A DNA stretch of 64,000 nucleotides from Flavobacterium cutihirudinis (lineage in GTDB: Bacteria; Bacteroidota; Bacteroidia; Flavobacteriales; Flavobacteriaceae): the NCBI RefSeq assembly GCF_003385895.1, contig NZ_QRDQ01000012.1, forward strand, positions 1-64,000, given 5' to 3'. Shown here one piece after another: positions 43,797 to 52,404 of the stretch; the first letter of the stretch is position 1; each line of letters begins with the position of its first letter. The translations under genes and the position numbers were made by a program. The notes beneath the pieces were generated by a model that searched no databases, had not been told where the DNA came from, and saw only the letters and a program-made list of their open reading frames with translations.

Positions 43797-44845
43797 AATT
43801 GATCTATCGAAAGTCGGGTCATTATTGGATAATGATCTGAATTTTCGAAATCAGAAAAACTCTCAAACTGTTTTACTTTCATTTTAGTATCAGTAAAAAT
43901 ATAATCAATTCGAGCAGGATAATATTTAAATTTATAAGTTGCTCCAAAGCCTTCTCCGGCCTCTTCAAAAGCATCTTTAAGTTTTCCTTTAATATTTCGA
44001 TAAACGTACGAGAATGGACTATTATTCATGTCGCCGCAAATAATAATAGGATATTTACACTTTTTGATGTGTTCTTTAAAAATTTCAGCTTGTTCTTGCT
44101 GCTGTGTAAACCCTTTACTGATTCTGGTATAAATACGTTGCGATTTCCTCTGGTTTACATTATCAATATTATCTGAAATTTCACTTACATCAGGAGATAT
44201 TTTGATCGATTGCAAGTGCATATTATAAACGCGAATAATATCTTTTCCGCGCTTAATATCAGCATAAACCACATTGTTATCTGATTTAGGAAAAATGATA
44301 TTCCCTTCATCAATAATAGGGAATTTTGAAAAAATAGCCTGACCCGTTTTAATCTGATTGCCATCAATAAAAATATAACGATGCGGATATACTTTTAAAT
44401 CCAAATGTGCAGAATTTGAATATTCCTGAATACATAAAATATCAGGATCTTTTTCATCAATGAAAGTTTTTATATTCTCCGGAATATCATCTCTGTCCAG
44501 CCATTTAAAAACATTAAACAGACGAACATTATAACTCATAATAGAAAAATCCTTTTCGTCTTTCACATATTCTTTAGCCGAAAACTTATAAAACTTGCTA
44601 ATAAAAGTTATTCCGGTAAGTAAAACTAAACCAGACAAAATAAGACGCTTTTTAAACTGAATTGCCCAATATATAAAGAACAACCCGTTTGCAACAAAAA
44701 AAGCTGGCATAAACAACGTAAGCACCGATAAAAGCGGAAAGCTCTTAGGTGCTAAAAAAGGTAAAATATAGACACTAAATGTAAGCACAGTCAGGACTAT
44801 ATTCAATAAGAACATTATTTTATTAAACCACGAAAGGTTTTTCAT
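43793..44845 (-). CDS. endonuclease/exonuclease/phosphatase family membrane protein
   Basis: A 350-residue protein. Three hydrophobic helices (residues ~8-90) anchor an EEP-fold catalytic domain (~100-350). Catalytic motifs are IMSYNVRLFN, DPDILCIQEYS, IICGDMNNSPFSYVYR and the C-terminal SDHYPI. The family includes nucleases and phosphodiesterases of lipids or phosphates; with a membrane anchor, a periplasmic phosphodiesterase is plausible. It ends the mutL-rhomboid-rhomboid operon, 17 bp after the second rhomboid gene. Confidence 0.9.
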   Translation of the reverse strand: MKNLSWFNKIMFLLNIVLTVLTFSVYILPFLAPKSFPLLSVLTLFMPAFFVANGLFFIYWAIQFKKRLILSGLVLLTGITFISKFYKFSAKEYVKDEKDFSIMSYNVRLFNVFKWLDRDDIPENIKTFIDEKDPDILCIQEYSNSAHLDLKVYPHRYIFIDGNQIKTGQAIFSKFPIIDEGNIIFPKSDNNVVYADIKRGKDIIRVYNMHLQSIKISPDVSEISDNIDNVNQRKSQRIYTRISKGFTQQQEQAEIFKEHIKKCKYPIIICGDMNNSPFSYVYRNIKGKLKDAFEEAGEGFGATYKFKYYPARIDYIFTDTKMKVKQFESFSDFENSDHYPIMTRLSIDQF

Positions 44846-44862
44846 ATTATTTGCTAAAAGGA

Positions 44863-45726
44863 TTATTTTCCAGCTCTAAATAGAAACTCTTTTTCTTCTT
44901 TTGTGAGACAATCATAACCCGATTGGCTAATCTTATCTAAAATTTCATCAATTTGCTGTTGCGTTTTGTCTTTCGTAACAATTCTTGATGTCACTTTTTC
45001 CGTAGGTTTTTTGTAATTTTTATGAACTTTTGTAAATGGGGTCGTTGGGGATTTTCTAAAAAGATTAGCAAAAAAATCTAACACTTTAGAAACAATGATA
45101 CTTAAATCGGTACCATTTTGAAGCAGTTTTATAAATATAAATCCGAAAAAAGCTCCGGCTAAATGCGAAATATGGCCTCCCATATTTCCTAAACGAAACT
45201 GCATTAAATCTAAAAGTAATATCACACCAGTAATATGCCAGAGTTTAACATTTCCAAAAAGAAATAATCTAACATTCATTAAAGGGCGATACGTTGTCGC
45301 AGCTACTAAAATTGCCATGATTGCCGCCGAAGCACCAACTATTGAAGCAGAATTTCCTAAAATATAATAGCTTAAAGCAAACACAATTCCTGAAAAAATT
45401 GCACCTAAAATATACAATCCTAAATATTGCTTTTGAGAAAAGAAGGTTAGAAACAAATTACTCGCAAAGTTTAAAACCAACATATTAAACAACAAATGCA
45501 TAAATCCAAAATGAAAAAAGGCATAGGTTAAAAAAGTCCACGGTTTAAACATAAAAACCTGTGGATCCGAAGATAATGCCAACCAATTTGGATATAAAAA
45601 ACTTCCGCCAGAATATTGATAGAAAAAAACTAAAGAAACCATAAAACAGGCAACATTCCAATAAATAACACGCATGGCGATGCCACCAAGTTTGTATTGC
45701 AGTTTTAAATCATCAAGAATATTCAT
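44863..45726 (-). CDS. rhomboid family intramembrane serine protease
   Basis: A 287-residue protein with six hydrophobic helices. Rhomboid signs are GFMHLLFNMLVLNFASN (the HxxxN box), a GASAA catalytic-Ser loop (usual GxSG) and the partner His in HISHLAGAFFGF. A C-terminal cytosolic tail of ~80 residues (KSPTTPFTKVHKNYKKPTEKV and onward) ends in a short helix. The substrate is unknown. Tandem with another rhomboid and mutL. GASAA instead of GxSG is a change worth noting, although other rhomboids show it. Confidence 0.9.
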   Translation of the reverse strand: MNILDDLKLQYKLGGIAMRVIYWNVACFMVSLVFFYQYSGGSFLYPNWLALSSDPQVFMFKPWTFLTYAFFHFGFMHLLFNMLVLNFASNLFLTFFSQKQYLGLYILGAIFSGIVFALSYYILGNSASIVGASAAIMAILVAATTYRPLMNVRLFLFGNVKLWHITGVILLLDLMQFRLGNMGGHISHLAGAFFGFIFIKLLQNGTDLSIIVSKVLDFFANLFRKSPTTPFTKVHKNYKKPTEKVTSRIVTKDKTQQQIDEILDKISQSGYDCLTKEEKEFLFRAGK

Positions 45727-45772
45727 AAAGTCTTCGTTTCGTTTTTTAAAGTTAATAAATTAAAGTTAAAAA

Positions 45773-46585
45773 TTAATTCCAACGATTGTTATTAAACTGA
45801 TTTTTTTTCCAGTACAACATCATTAAAAAACCTGCAATAGCACCACCAACATGCGCAAAGTGTGCGATTCCAGTTCCTCCACTTCCAAATAAAGAACTTC
45901 CTTTAAACCCTAAAAACAAGTCAACTGCTAAAATTCCAGGTACAAAATATTTTGCCTTAATAGGAATTGGAATAAATATTAAACCTAATTGAGCATTAGG
46001 AAACATAAAAGCAAAAGCCGTTAATAAACCATAAATTGCTCCCGAAGCTCCAATAACACTTGATTGCGTAATTGCACCTGCTTGTGCCAATGCATTAAAC
46101 TGCTCTTGAGTACAATGCGCTTTATTTAAAATATTCGAAATTTCGCCTTGAATCATTTTCCCATTTGAATCAAAAAGCGATGGATAATCAGCATTCAAAA
46201 TCAAATGAAGTTCAGATTTAGATAAATTTAAAGTTGAAACAGTTTCTAAAAGAGAATGTAATTGCAAATAATTAACTGCAGTATGTAATAATGCAGCTCC
46301 TAATCCACATGAAATATAAAAAAACAAGAATTTTTTACCACCCCAAAAATGTTCAAGTGCTGATCCAAAACTATATAAAGCAAACATATTAAATAAAATA
46401 TGCGCAAAATTAGGCCATGGCGCATGCATAAACATATGAGTTATTAACTGCCAAATTCTGAAATTTTCACTTTCTGGATAAAAAAGCGATAAATACTCGT
46501 AAGAAACCGGCACTAACTGAGCACCAATAAAAAAGATAATATTAATTATAAGCAGTTGTTTAACAACTGGAGTCATATTCATCAT
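45773..46585 (-). CDS. rhomboid family intramembrane serine protease
   Basis: A 270-residue rhomboid with six hydrophobic helices. The catalytic Ser lies in VIGASGAIYGLLTAF and the His in IAHFAHVGGAIAGFL. The HxxxN box is FAHILFNMFALYSFG. An unusual extra soluble insertion of ~55 residues (SLLETVSTLNLSKSELHLI to CTQEQFNALAQAGAI) sits between the third helix and the serine loop. Its start codon overlaps the mutL stop (ATGA), showing translational coupling. Confidence 0.9.
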   Translation of the reverse strand: MMNMTPVVKQLLIINIIFFIGAQLVPVSYEYLSLFYPESENFRIWQLITHMFMHAPWPNFAHILFNMFALYSFGSALEHFWGGKKFLFFYISCGLGAALLHTAVNYLQLHSLLETVSTLNLSKSELHLILNADYPSLFDSNGKMIQGEISNILNKAHCTQEQFNALAQAGAITQSSVIGASGAIYGLLTAFAFMFPNAQLGLIFIPIPIKAKYFVPGILAVDLFLGFKGSSLFGSGGTGIAHFAHVGGAIAGFLMMLYWKKNQFNNNRWN

Positions 46586-48513
46586 AAAGCAAACTTTTTA
46601 TCTATATCTTCAACACGCATGGTGATGAAAGTAGGTTTTTGAAAAGGTGAAATATTTGGATCTTTACAAGCAAATAATCCGTTTACCAGATTATCTTGTT
46701 CCTTTTCGGTTAAATAAGATCCTGTTTTAACCGCTAAACTTTTTGCCATCGACTTGGCAATGGTATCGTTCTGACTGTAACTGTTTGCCGGAATTCCGTC
46801 CTGCAAGTCACTTAACAACTGATCGATTACAATCGAAACTTCACTTTCGGTAATATTTACCGGAATTCCTGAAATTACAATATGATCTGTTTTAGCATCT
46901 TCAAAAATAAATCCTGTCGTTTCCAGTGAAGGTTTTAATTCTTCAATCAGTTTCATTTCAACGGATGAATAAAACAAATCCAACGGAAAAAGCAATTGCT
47001 GACTTGAAGCCTGATTAACGGTCATATTCAGCAAAAACTGTTCGTACAAAATACGCTGATGCGCGCGTTGCTGATCAACAATAATCATTCCTGATTTTAT
47101 TGGCGATACTATATATTTTTTATGAATTTGATACGTTTTCTGACTTGCCTGTTCCACCTCATCTTCATTAAATAAAGAAGAAGTTACTTCTTCGTTTTCG
47201 AATGTAAAAGGTGAGCTTTCGATGGTTTCCGGATTTTCTAAATCTAAACCAACATACAAACTTTCCCAACTTGTTGTTGGTTCTACTCGTTTTGAATAAC
47301 CAGAATACGATGATCCGGAATAGGAAGAACCTGAAGAAGATGACGAACCAGAACTATAACCCGATCCTGAACTTCCTTTTGTATAATGCTGATTTGTCTT
47401 ATCATCTGTAAAAGGATTAAAAGTTCCGTCGACCTGAATGGTAGGCGTTTCAGCTTCTAAATCTTTGTAATGATATGGTGTATCTAAATTAGCATCTCTG
47501 TCAAAATCCAAAACCGGCGCTACATTAAACTGCCCTAAACTATGTTTAATTGATGCTCTTAAAATCGCATACAAAGCTTGTTCATCATCAAACTTAATTT
47601 CCGTTTTTGTTGGATGAATATTAATATCGATTGTATTTGGCGGTACTTGTAGATATAAAAAATAACTTGGCTGCGAACCATCTTTTAAAAGACCATCGTA
47701 AGCCGCCATAACTGCATGGTGTAAATAACCACTTTTTATAAAACGATCATTCACAAAAAAGAACTGTTCTCCCCTACTTTTTTTAGCAAATTCAGGTTTA
47801 CAAACAAATCCTTGTATATTGATTATTTCGGTATCTTCATTTACCGGAACTAATTTTTCATTGGTTTTGCCAGACATAATTCCGACAATTCTCTGGCGAT
47901 ATCCTGATGACGGAAGATTATACAATTCGCTTCCGTTATGATAAAAACTAAAATGAATATTGGGATGTGCTAACGCTACACGCTGAAATTCATCCATAAC
48001 ATGACGAAATTCAACCGTGTCCGATTTTAGGAAATTACGACGCGCAGGAATATTAAAAAAAAGATTCTTAACCGCAAATGAAGTTCCTTTTGGCAAAACC
48101 GCCACTTCTTGCGAAACGAATTTACTTCCCTCAATTACAATGTGAGTTCCCAATTCGTCCTGATCTTGTTTGGTTTTCATTTCCATATGGGCAATCGCCG
48201 CAATTGAAGCCAAAGCTTCTCCACGAAATCCTTTTGTTCCAAGCGAAAACAAATCCTCTGCCTGACGAATTTTCGATGTGGCATGACGCGCAAAACACAA
48301 ACGAGCATCGGTAACGGTCATTCCTACTCCGTTATCAATAACCTGAACTAATGATTTTCCAGCATCTTTAATAATCAATTTAATATCCGTTGCTTTTGCA
48401 TCAACAGCATTTTCTAATAGTTCTTTTACTACAGAAGCAGGTCTTTGAACCACTTCTCCAGCGGCGATTTGGTTAGCAACGTGATCCGGAAGCAATTGAA
48501 TAATACTCGACAT
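46582..48513 (-). CDS. mutL: DNA mismatch repair protein MutL
   Basis: A 643-residue GHKL ATPase coordinating mismatch repair. ATPase motifs are KELLENAVDAKATDI, IDNGVGM and GTKGFRGEALASIA. A Ser/Gly-rich linker (~378-410, SGSGYSSGSSSSSG) joins the C-terminal dimerisation domain. The usual endonuclease motif DQHAxxERxxYE reads DQQRAHQRILYE here, and the CPHGRP-like motif reads SPFQKP, so nicking activity is doubtful. It is the first gene of an operon with two rhomboids and an EEP-family protein. Confidence 0.95.
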   Translation of the reverse strand: MSSIIQLLPDHVANQIAAGEVVQRPASVVKELLENAVDAKATDIKLIIKDAGKSLVQVIDNGVGMTVTDARLCFARHATSKIRQAEDLFSLGTKGFRGEALASIAAIAHMEMKTKQDQDELGTHIVIEGSKFVSQEVAVLPKGTSFAVKNLFFNIPARRNFLKSDTVEFRHVMDEFQRVALAHPNIHFSFYHNGSELYNLPSSGYRQRIVGIMSGKTNEKLVPVNEDTEIINIQGFVCKPEFAKKSRGEQFFFVNDRFIKSGYLHHAVMAAYDGLLKDGSQPSYFLYLQVPPNTIDINIHPTKTEIKFDDEQALYAILRASIKHSLGQFNVAPVLDFDRDANLDTPYHYKDLEAETPTIQVDGTFNPFTDDKTNQHYTKGSSGSGYSSGSSSSSGSSYSGSSYSGYSKRVEPTTSWESLYVGLDLENPETIESSPFTFENEEVTSSLFNEDEVEQASQKTYQIHKKYIVSPIKSGMIIVDQQRAHQRILYEQFLLNMTVNQASSQQLLFPLDLFYSSVEMKLIEELKPSLETTGFIFEDAKTDHIVISGIPVNITESEVSIVIDQLLSDLQDGIPANSYSQNDTIAKSMAKSLAVKTGSYLTEKEQDNLVNGLFACKDPNISPFQKPTFITMRVEDIDKKFAL

Positions 48514-48666
48514 TAAAAAATTTGGGTTAAGGGTTTCTCTTCGATCTTAATAATTAAAAATCTTAGATTGATATTGTTAGTTCTCTCTGATTTCAAAAAT
48601 CCAAGGTGTACAAATTTAATGAATTTTGATTGTGATTTAGAATATCTACTGTCATAAAAAAAACAA

Positions 48667-48700
48667 AAAACCCATACTATTTTTACACAGTATGGGTTTT
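48667..48700 (-). terminator. intrinsic terminator after ribH
   Basis: AAAACCCATACT (48667-48678) and AGTATGGGTTTT (48689-48700) form a 12-bp stem, with a long T-rich tract on the minus strand. It separates ribH from mutL. Confidence 0.88.
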
Positions 48701-48722
48701 AGTATTTTTAAAACATTGTGTT

Positions 48723-49295
48723 TTATTCGTTCTCAATCTTTCTTGGTGAATCTTCGATCTGAAGCGCACCTGAAGACAATAATGGTTGGTGAAATGGATG
48801 TGACATCGAAGCCTGCTGACGAATATACGCCATTTTAATTGCTGCAATTGCAGCTTCAGTTCCTTTGTTCCCGTGAATTCCTCCACTTCTATCAATAGAT
48901 TGTTGCATAGTGTTATCTGTTAAAACACAGAAAATAACCGGAATATCCGTTTGAACATTTAAATCTTTTATTCCTTGCGTAACACCTTCGCAAACAAAAT
49001 CAAAATGCTTTGTTTCGCCCTGAATCACACAACCAATTACAATAACAGCGTCAACATTTTGCGTTTGAAGCATTTTTTTTGCGCCATAAATCAACTCAAA
49101 ACTTCCAGGAACATTCCAACGTATAATTTGTTGCGCCGGTACATTACAATCAACAAGCGCATCAAAAGCTCCATTATAAAGACCTTCTGTTATAGTATCG
49201 TTCCATTCAGAAACAACAATCCCAAATCGAAAGTCTTTCGCATTTGGGATTGTGTTTTTATCGTATTCTGATAAATTTTTATTTTCGGTAGCCAT
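48723..49295 (-). CDS. ribH: 6,7-dimethyl-8-ribityllumazine synthase
   Basis: A 190-residue enzyme of riboflavin synthesis, condensing 5-amino-6-ribitylaminouracil with 3,4-dihydroxy-2-butanone phosphate. Motifs are FRFGIVVSEWNDTIT, VPGSFELIYGAKKML, DAVIVIGCVIQGETKHFDFV (with the catalytic His region) and PVIFCVLTDNTMQQSIDRSGG. The C-terminus carries ~25 extra residues beyond the usual end (HPFHQPLLSSGALQI). The TPR gene lies 81 bp upstream. No FMN riboswitch was seen. Confidence 0.95.
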   Translation of the reverse strand: MATENKNLSEYDKNTIPNAKDFRFGIVVSEWNDTITEGLYNGAFDALVDCNVPAQQIIRWNVPGSFELIYGAKKMLQTQNVDAVIVIGCVIQGETKHFDFVCEGVTQGIKDLNVQTDIPVIFCVLTDNTMQQSIDRSGGIHGNKGTEAAIAAIKMAYIRQQASMSHPFHQPLLSSGALQIEDSPRKIENE

Positions 49296-49338
49296 CTTTA
49301 ATATTTAAGATTTTAATTTCTTTCAGATTGTAAAAATA

Positions 49339-49346
49339 CAAATCTA
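49339..49346 (-). promoter_or_regulatory. -7 promoter box of ribH
   Basis: Minus-strand TAGATTTG matches TAnnTTTG, 44 bp before the ribH ATG, so ribH may have its own promoter besides read-through from the TPR gene. Confidence 0.4.
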
Positions 49347-49376
49347 AAATCTAAAATCTGAACTCTAAAAATTAAA

Positions 49377-50156
49377 TTATTGTGCTAATCCAATTAATAC
49401 ATCTACAGACGCTCCTTCTGGAGTATCAGCAAAATTTTCTTTAATATCAGTTAAGTATTTCAAAGCATCTTCTTTTTGACCTAAAGCCAAAGCAGTTTTT
49501 CCAGCTTTTAATAAGAAACGTGGAGTTGTAAAATCATTTTTATTAGACTCAGCCGCTTTTACATAATAGCTTAAAGCTTCTTTTTGATTATTTTTTTGAG
49601 AATAAGCATCTCCAATAGCACCTTTTGATAAAGCACTTAAAAACATATCTTCAGATTTGAAGTTTTCAAGATATTTAATTGCATCGTCAAATTTACCTGT
49701 ATTCAAATATGCCATACCAGCATAGTAATTTGCTAAATTTCCTGCATCAGTTCCAGAATATTCTTCAGCAATTTTAACAAATCCGAATTTACCTTCAGAT
49801 CCGTTTAATGCTAATTTATATAATGAATCGCTTGCTACACCGTCAACCGCTTTTTGAAAGTTTTGCTGAGCAACAAACATTTCGTTTGCAGCCTCATCTT
49901 GTTTAGGATTTTCAATGAATTTTTGGTAACCCAAATATCCAATAGTAGCAACTGCAATACCAGCAACTAAACCAATAATGATTTTTTGATTTTTAGCAAC
50001 CCAATCCTCAGTTCTTGAAGCAGTTTCGTCTAATTTAGAAAAAACACCAGCTGTTGTGCTGTCTTTTTCGTCAATAATTACCTGTTGTTCTTCTGTAACT
50101 TCTTTTACTTCCTTCTCTTTTGGTGCTTTATATCCTCTTTTATTGTAAGTAGCCAT
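49377..50156 (-). CDS. tetratricopeptide-repeat membrane protein (YfgM/TPR_21-like)
   Basis: A 259-residue protein. The N-terminal ~50 residues are charged (KAPKEKEVKEVTEEQ). One membrane helix lies at ~58-77 (IIIGLVAGIAVATIGYLGYQ). The periplasmic part has about four TPR-like helix pairs (ANYYAGMAYLNTGKFDDAIKYLENF, LSKGAIGDAYSQKNNQKEALSYY, LLKAGKTALALGQKEDALKYL). The layout is that of the YfgM family, which works with chaperones at the translocon. It is divergent from recF. Confidence 0.85.
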   Translation of the reverse strand: MATYNKRGYKAPKEKEVKEVTEEQQVIIDEKDSTTAGVFSKLDETASRTEDWVAKNQKIIIGLVAGIAVATIGYLGYQKFIENPKQDEAANEMFVAQQNFQKAVDGVASDSLYKLALNGSEGKFGFVKIAEEYSGTDAGNLANYYAGMAYLNTGKFDDAIKYLENFKSEDMFLSALSKGAIGDAYSQKNNQKEALSYYVKAAESNKNDFTTPRFLLKAGKTALALGQKEDALKYLTDIKENFADTPEGASVDVLIGLAQ

Positions 50157-50397
50157 TTAAAATTAATTTAGTGAACGGCAAAAATAAAATTTTTCTTGAA
50201 ACTGAGACAAAAAAAATCAATTTTATCACTATTTTAAAAGAAATATTTTTAGAAAAGCTAACTCCTTTCACATCAGCACCAAAATAAATCAGTTGGAGAC
50301 CGCCTTAAAGCCAATTATATCGATAATTTTCGGTAATTTGCACCCTCAAATTTTCATCGTTCAAAAACGATAAATTTTACACAAGGAATCCTTAAAA

Positions 50398-51477
50398 ATG
50401 CATTTAAACAAAATTTCTTTATTCAATTATAAAAATTTTTCAGAAGCCAGTTTTGATTTCGACGTCAAGATCAACTGTTTTGTTGGCAAAAATGGAATCG
50501 GAAAAACCAATGTACTTGATGCTATTTTTCATCTGGCTTACGGAAAAAGCTATTTTAATCCGCTTGCCGTTCAAAATATCAAACATGGAGAAGAGTTTTT
50601 TGTAATTGATGGCGAACTGGACAAAAACGACAGAACAGAACAAATTGTCTGTAGTTTAAAAAAAGGACAAAAGAAGGTTTTAAAGAGAAATGGCAAAGCG
50701 TATGATAAATTTTCAGATCATATCGGACTCATTCCACTTGTGATCATCTCACCCGCTGATCGTGATTTAATTGTAGAAGGAAGCGAAACCCGCCGTAAAT
50801 TTATGGACAGCGTAATTTCGCAATTAGATCCGACGTATCTGCATCAATTAATTCAATACCAAAAAGTAATTGTTCAGCGAAATGCGCTTTTAAAGTATTT
50901 TGCCCTCAATCATACTTTTGACAACGACACTTTATCTATATATAATGAGCAACTGAATGAATTTGGGAAATCAATTTTTGAAAAACGAAAAGATTTTCTG
51001 GAACAATTTATACCTATATTTAATACACACCATAACGCCATAACCGGATCCGAGGAAAGCGTACAGCTAGTTTATGAAAGTCATTTGTTCGAAAAAGATT
51101 TATTGACGCTTTTGAAGGAAAACATAAATAAAGACAGAGCGCTTCAATATACCAACTCTGGAATTCATAAAGATGATCTATCCTTTGAGATTGACTCACA
51201 TCCGATTAAAAAATTTGGATCGCAAGGACAGCAAAAATCATTTTTGATTGCCTTGAAACTAGCACAATTTGAGTTTTTAAAAAAACAAAGTGGCGTTACA
51301 CCTATTTTATTATTCGATGATATTTTTGACAAACTGGATGAAACACGAGTTGCCAAAATTGTGGAAATGGTAAATACCGAAACTTTCGGCCAGCTTTTTA
51401 TTTCTGATACTCATCCGGAACGAACTGAAGCGATTGTAAAATCGACGCATCAGAGTTACAAGATCTTTAATTTATAA
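50398..51477 (+). CDS. recF: DNA replication/repair protein RecF
   Basis: A 359-residue SMC-like ATPase that helps load RecA at gaps. Walker A is GKNGIGKTNVLDAI (~30), the signature region is GSQGQQKSFLIALKLAQ, and Walker B is LFDDIFDKLDETR, followed by ISDTHPE. Length is usual for RecF. It is divergent from the TPR-ribH pair with a 241-bp space and is followed by the CACGAATT-family inverted repeat. Confidence 0.95.
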   Translation: MHLNKISLFNYKNFSEASFDFDVKINCFVGKNGIGKTNVLDAIFHLAYGKSYFNPLAVQNIKHGEEFFVIDGELDKNDRTEQIVCSLKKGQKKVLKRNGKAYDKFSDHIGLIPLVIISPADRDLIVEGSETRRKFMDSVISQLDPTYLHQLIQYQKVIVQRNALLKYFALNHTFDNDTLSIYNEQLNEFGKSIFEKRKDFLEQFIPIFNTHHNAITGSEESVQLVYESHLFEKDLLTLLKENINKDRALQYTNSGIHKDDLSFEIDSHPIKKFGSQGQQKSFLIALKLAQFEFLKKQSGVTPILLFDDIFDKLDETRVAKIVEMVNTETFGQLFISDTHPERTEAIVKSTHQSYKIFNL

Positions 51478-51484
51478 TTTTTTT

Positions 51485-51593
51485 TTGCCGCGAATTACAC
51501 GAATTTTCACGAATTTTTTATTGCTTGAACTTCAATAAAGTTCAAAACTTCGTCAAAGTTTTAATTCGTGAAAATTCGTGTAATTCGTGGCAA
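51485..51593. repeat. long inverted repeat of the CACGAATT family with a nested hairpin
   Basis: Arms 51485-51515 and 51563-51593 are complementary over 31 bp with one mismatch. Inside, TTGAACTT (51525-51532) pairs with AAGTTCAA (51538-51545). The arms resemble those of 27452-27539; the two copies share AATTCGTGAAAATTCGTG. Confidence 0.85.
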
Positions 51594-51654
51594 ACTTTCT
51601 TTAAGTAAATCAGTAAATTAGCCCAAACATTAACTGCAATAAAAAACATAGAAT

Positions 51655-52329
51655 ATGCTAACGAAAGAATCATTGCAATTTTTAGACGATTTAAAAAAGA
51701 ACAATAACAGAGATTGGTTTCAGGAAAACAAAAAACGATACGAAATCTTCAAAAAAGACTACCATCAATTAGTAAGCGATTTTCTGGATGCGATGAAACC
51801 GCTGGATCCTTCTTTAGAATTACTAGAAGTTAAAAATTGTACTTTTAGAATCAATCGTGATATTCGTTTTTCTAAAGACAAATCTCCTTACAAAGCACAC
51901 TTAGGTGTTTGGATGTCTGGCGGAACTAAAGGTTTGAATCGCGCCGGATATTATGTACATATCGAAAAAGGAGCCAGTTTTATTGCCGGTGGATTTTATT
52001 CTCCAGAATCGGAGGATTTAAAAAAAGTCCGTAAAGAAATCGCTTTTTTCTATGATGATCTGGAAGAGATTTTAAAAGATAAAAACTTCAAAAAAGAATT
52101 TGGAAGTTTAGATATAAACGAAAATAATTCGCTTAAAAGCATGCCACGCGGTTACGAAAAAGACCATCCCGCAATTGAGTTTTTAAAACTGAAAAGCTTT
52201 ACTGCAACTCAAGTTTATGATATTTCTGAAGTAACTCAGAAAGACTTTGTTTCTAAAATGAGTAAAAAACTTATTGCTTTAAAACCTTTAAACGAATTCA
52301 TCAATCGTGCTTTAGACACTGAGGAATAA
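51655..52329 (+). CDS. DUF2461 domain-containing protein
   Basis: A 224-residue cytosolic protein. DUF2461 features are the start LTKESLQFLDDLKKNNNRDWFQENKKRYE, the SFLxL-like acidic stretch, FRINRDIRFSKDKSPYKAHLG and GRAGYYVHIEKG-like NRAGYYVHIEKGASFIAGG. The function is unknown. It is preceded by the long inverted repeat and followed, after 75 bp with one arm of the same repeat (~52340-52362), by the erythromycin-esterase gene. Confidence 0.9.
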   Translation: MLTKESLQFLDDLKKNNNRDWFQENKKRYEIFKKDYHQLVSDFLDAMKPLDPSLELLEVKNCTFRINRDIRFSKDKSPYKAHLGVWMSGGTKGLNRAGYYVHIEKGASFIAGGFYSPESEDLKKVRKEIAFFYDDLEEILKDKNFKKEFGSLDINENNSLKSMPRGYEKDHPAIEFLKLKSFTATQVYDISEVTQKDFVSKMSKKLIALKPLNEFINRALDTEE

Positions 52330-52404
52330 AAAAGATAAATCGCCACGAATTCACGAATTATTAAAACTAGCATATTATAATAAGGATAAAAAAACATTAC
52401 GCTT

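Noticed and set aside
48514..49376. FMN riboswitch before ribH
   Set aside because: The space before ribH is only 81 bp with no RFN-like conserved blocks; a plain -7 box is seen instead.
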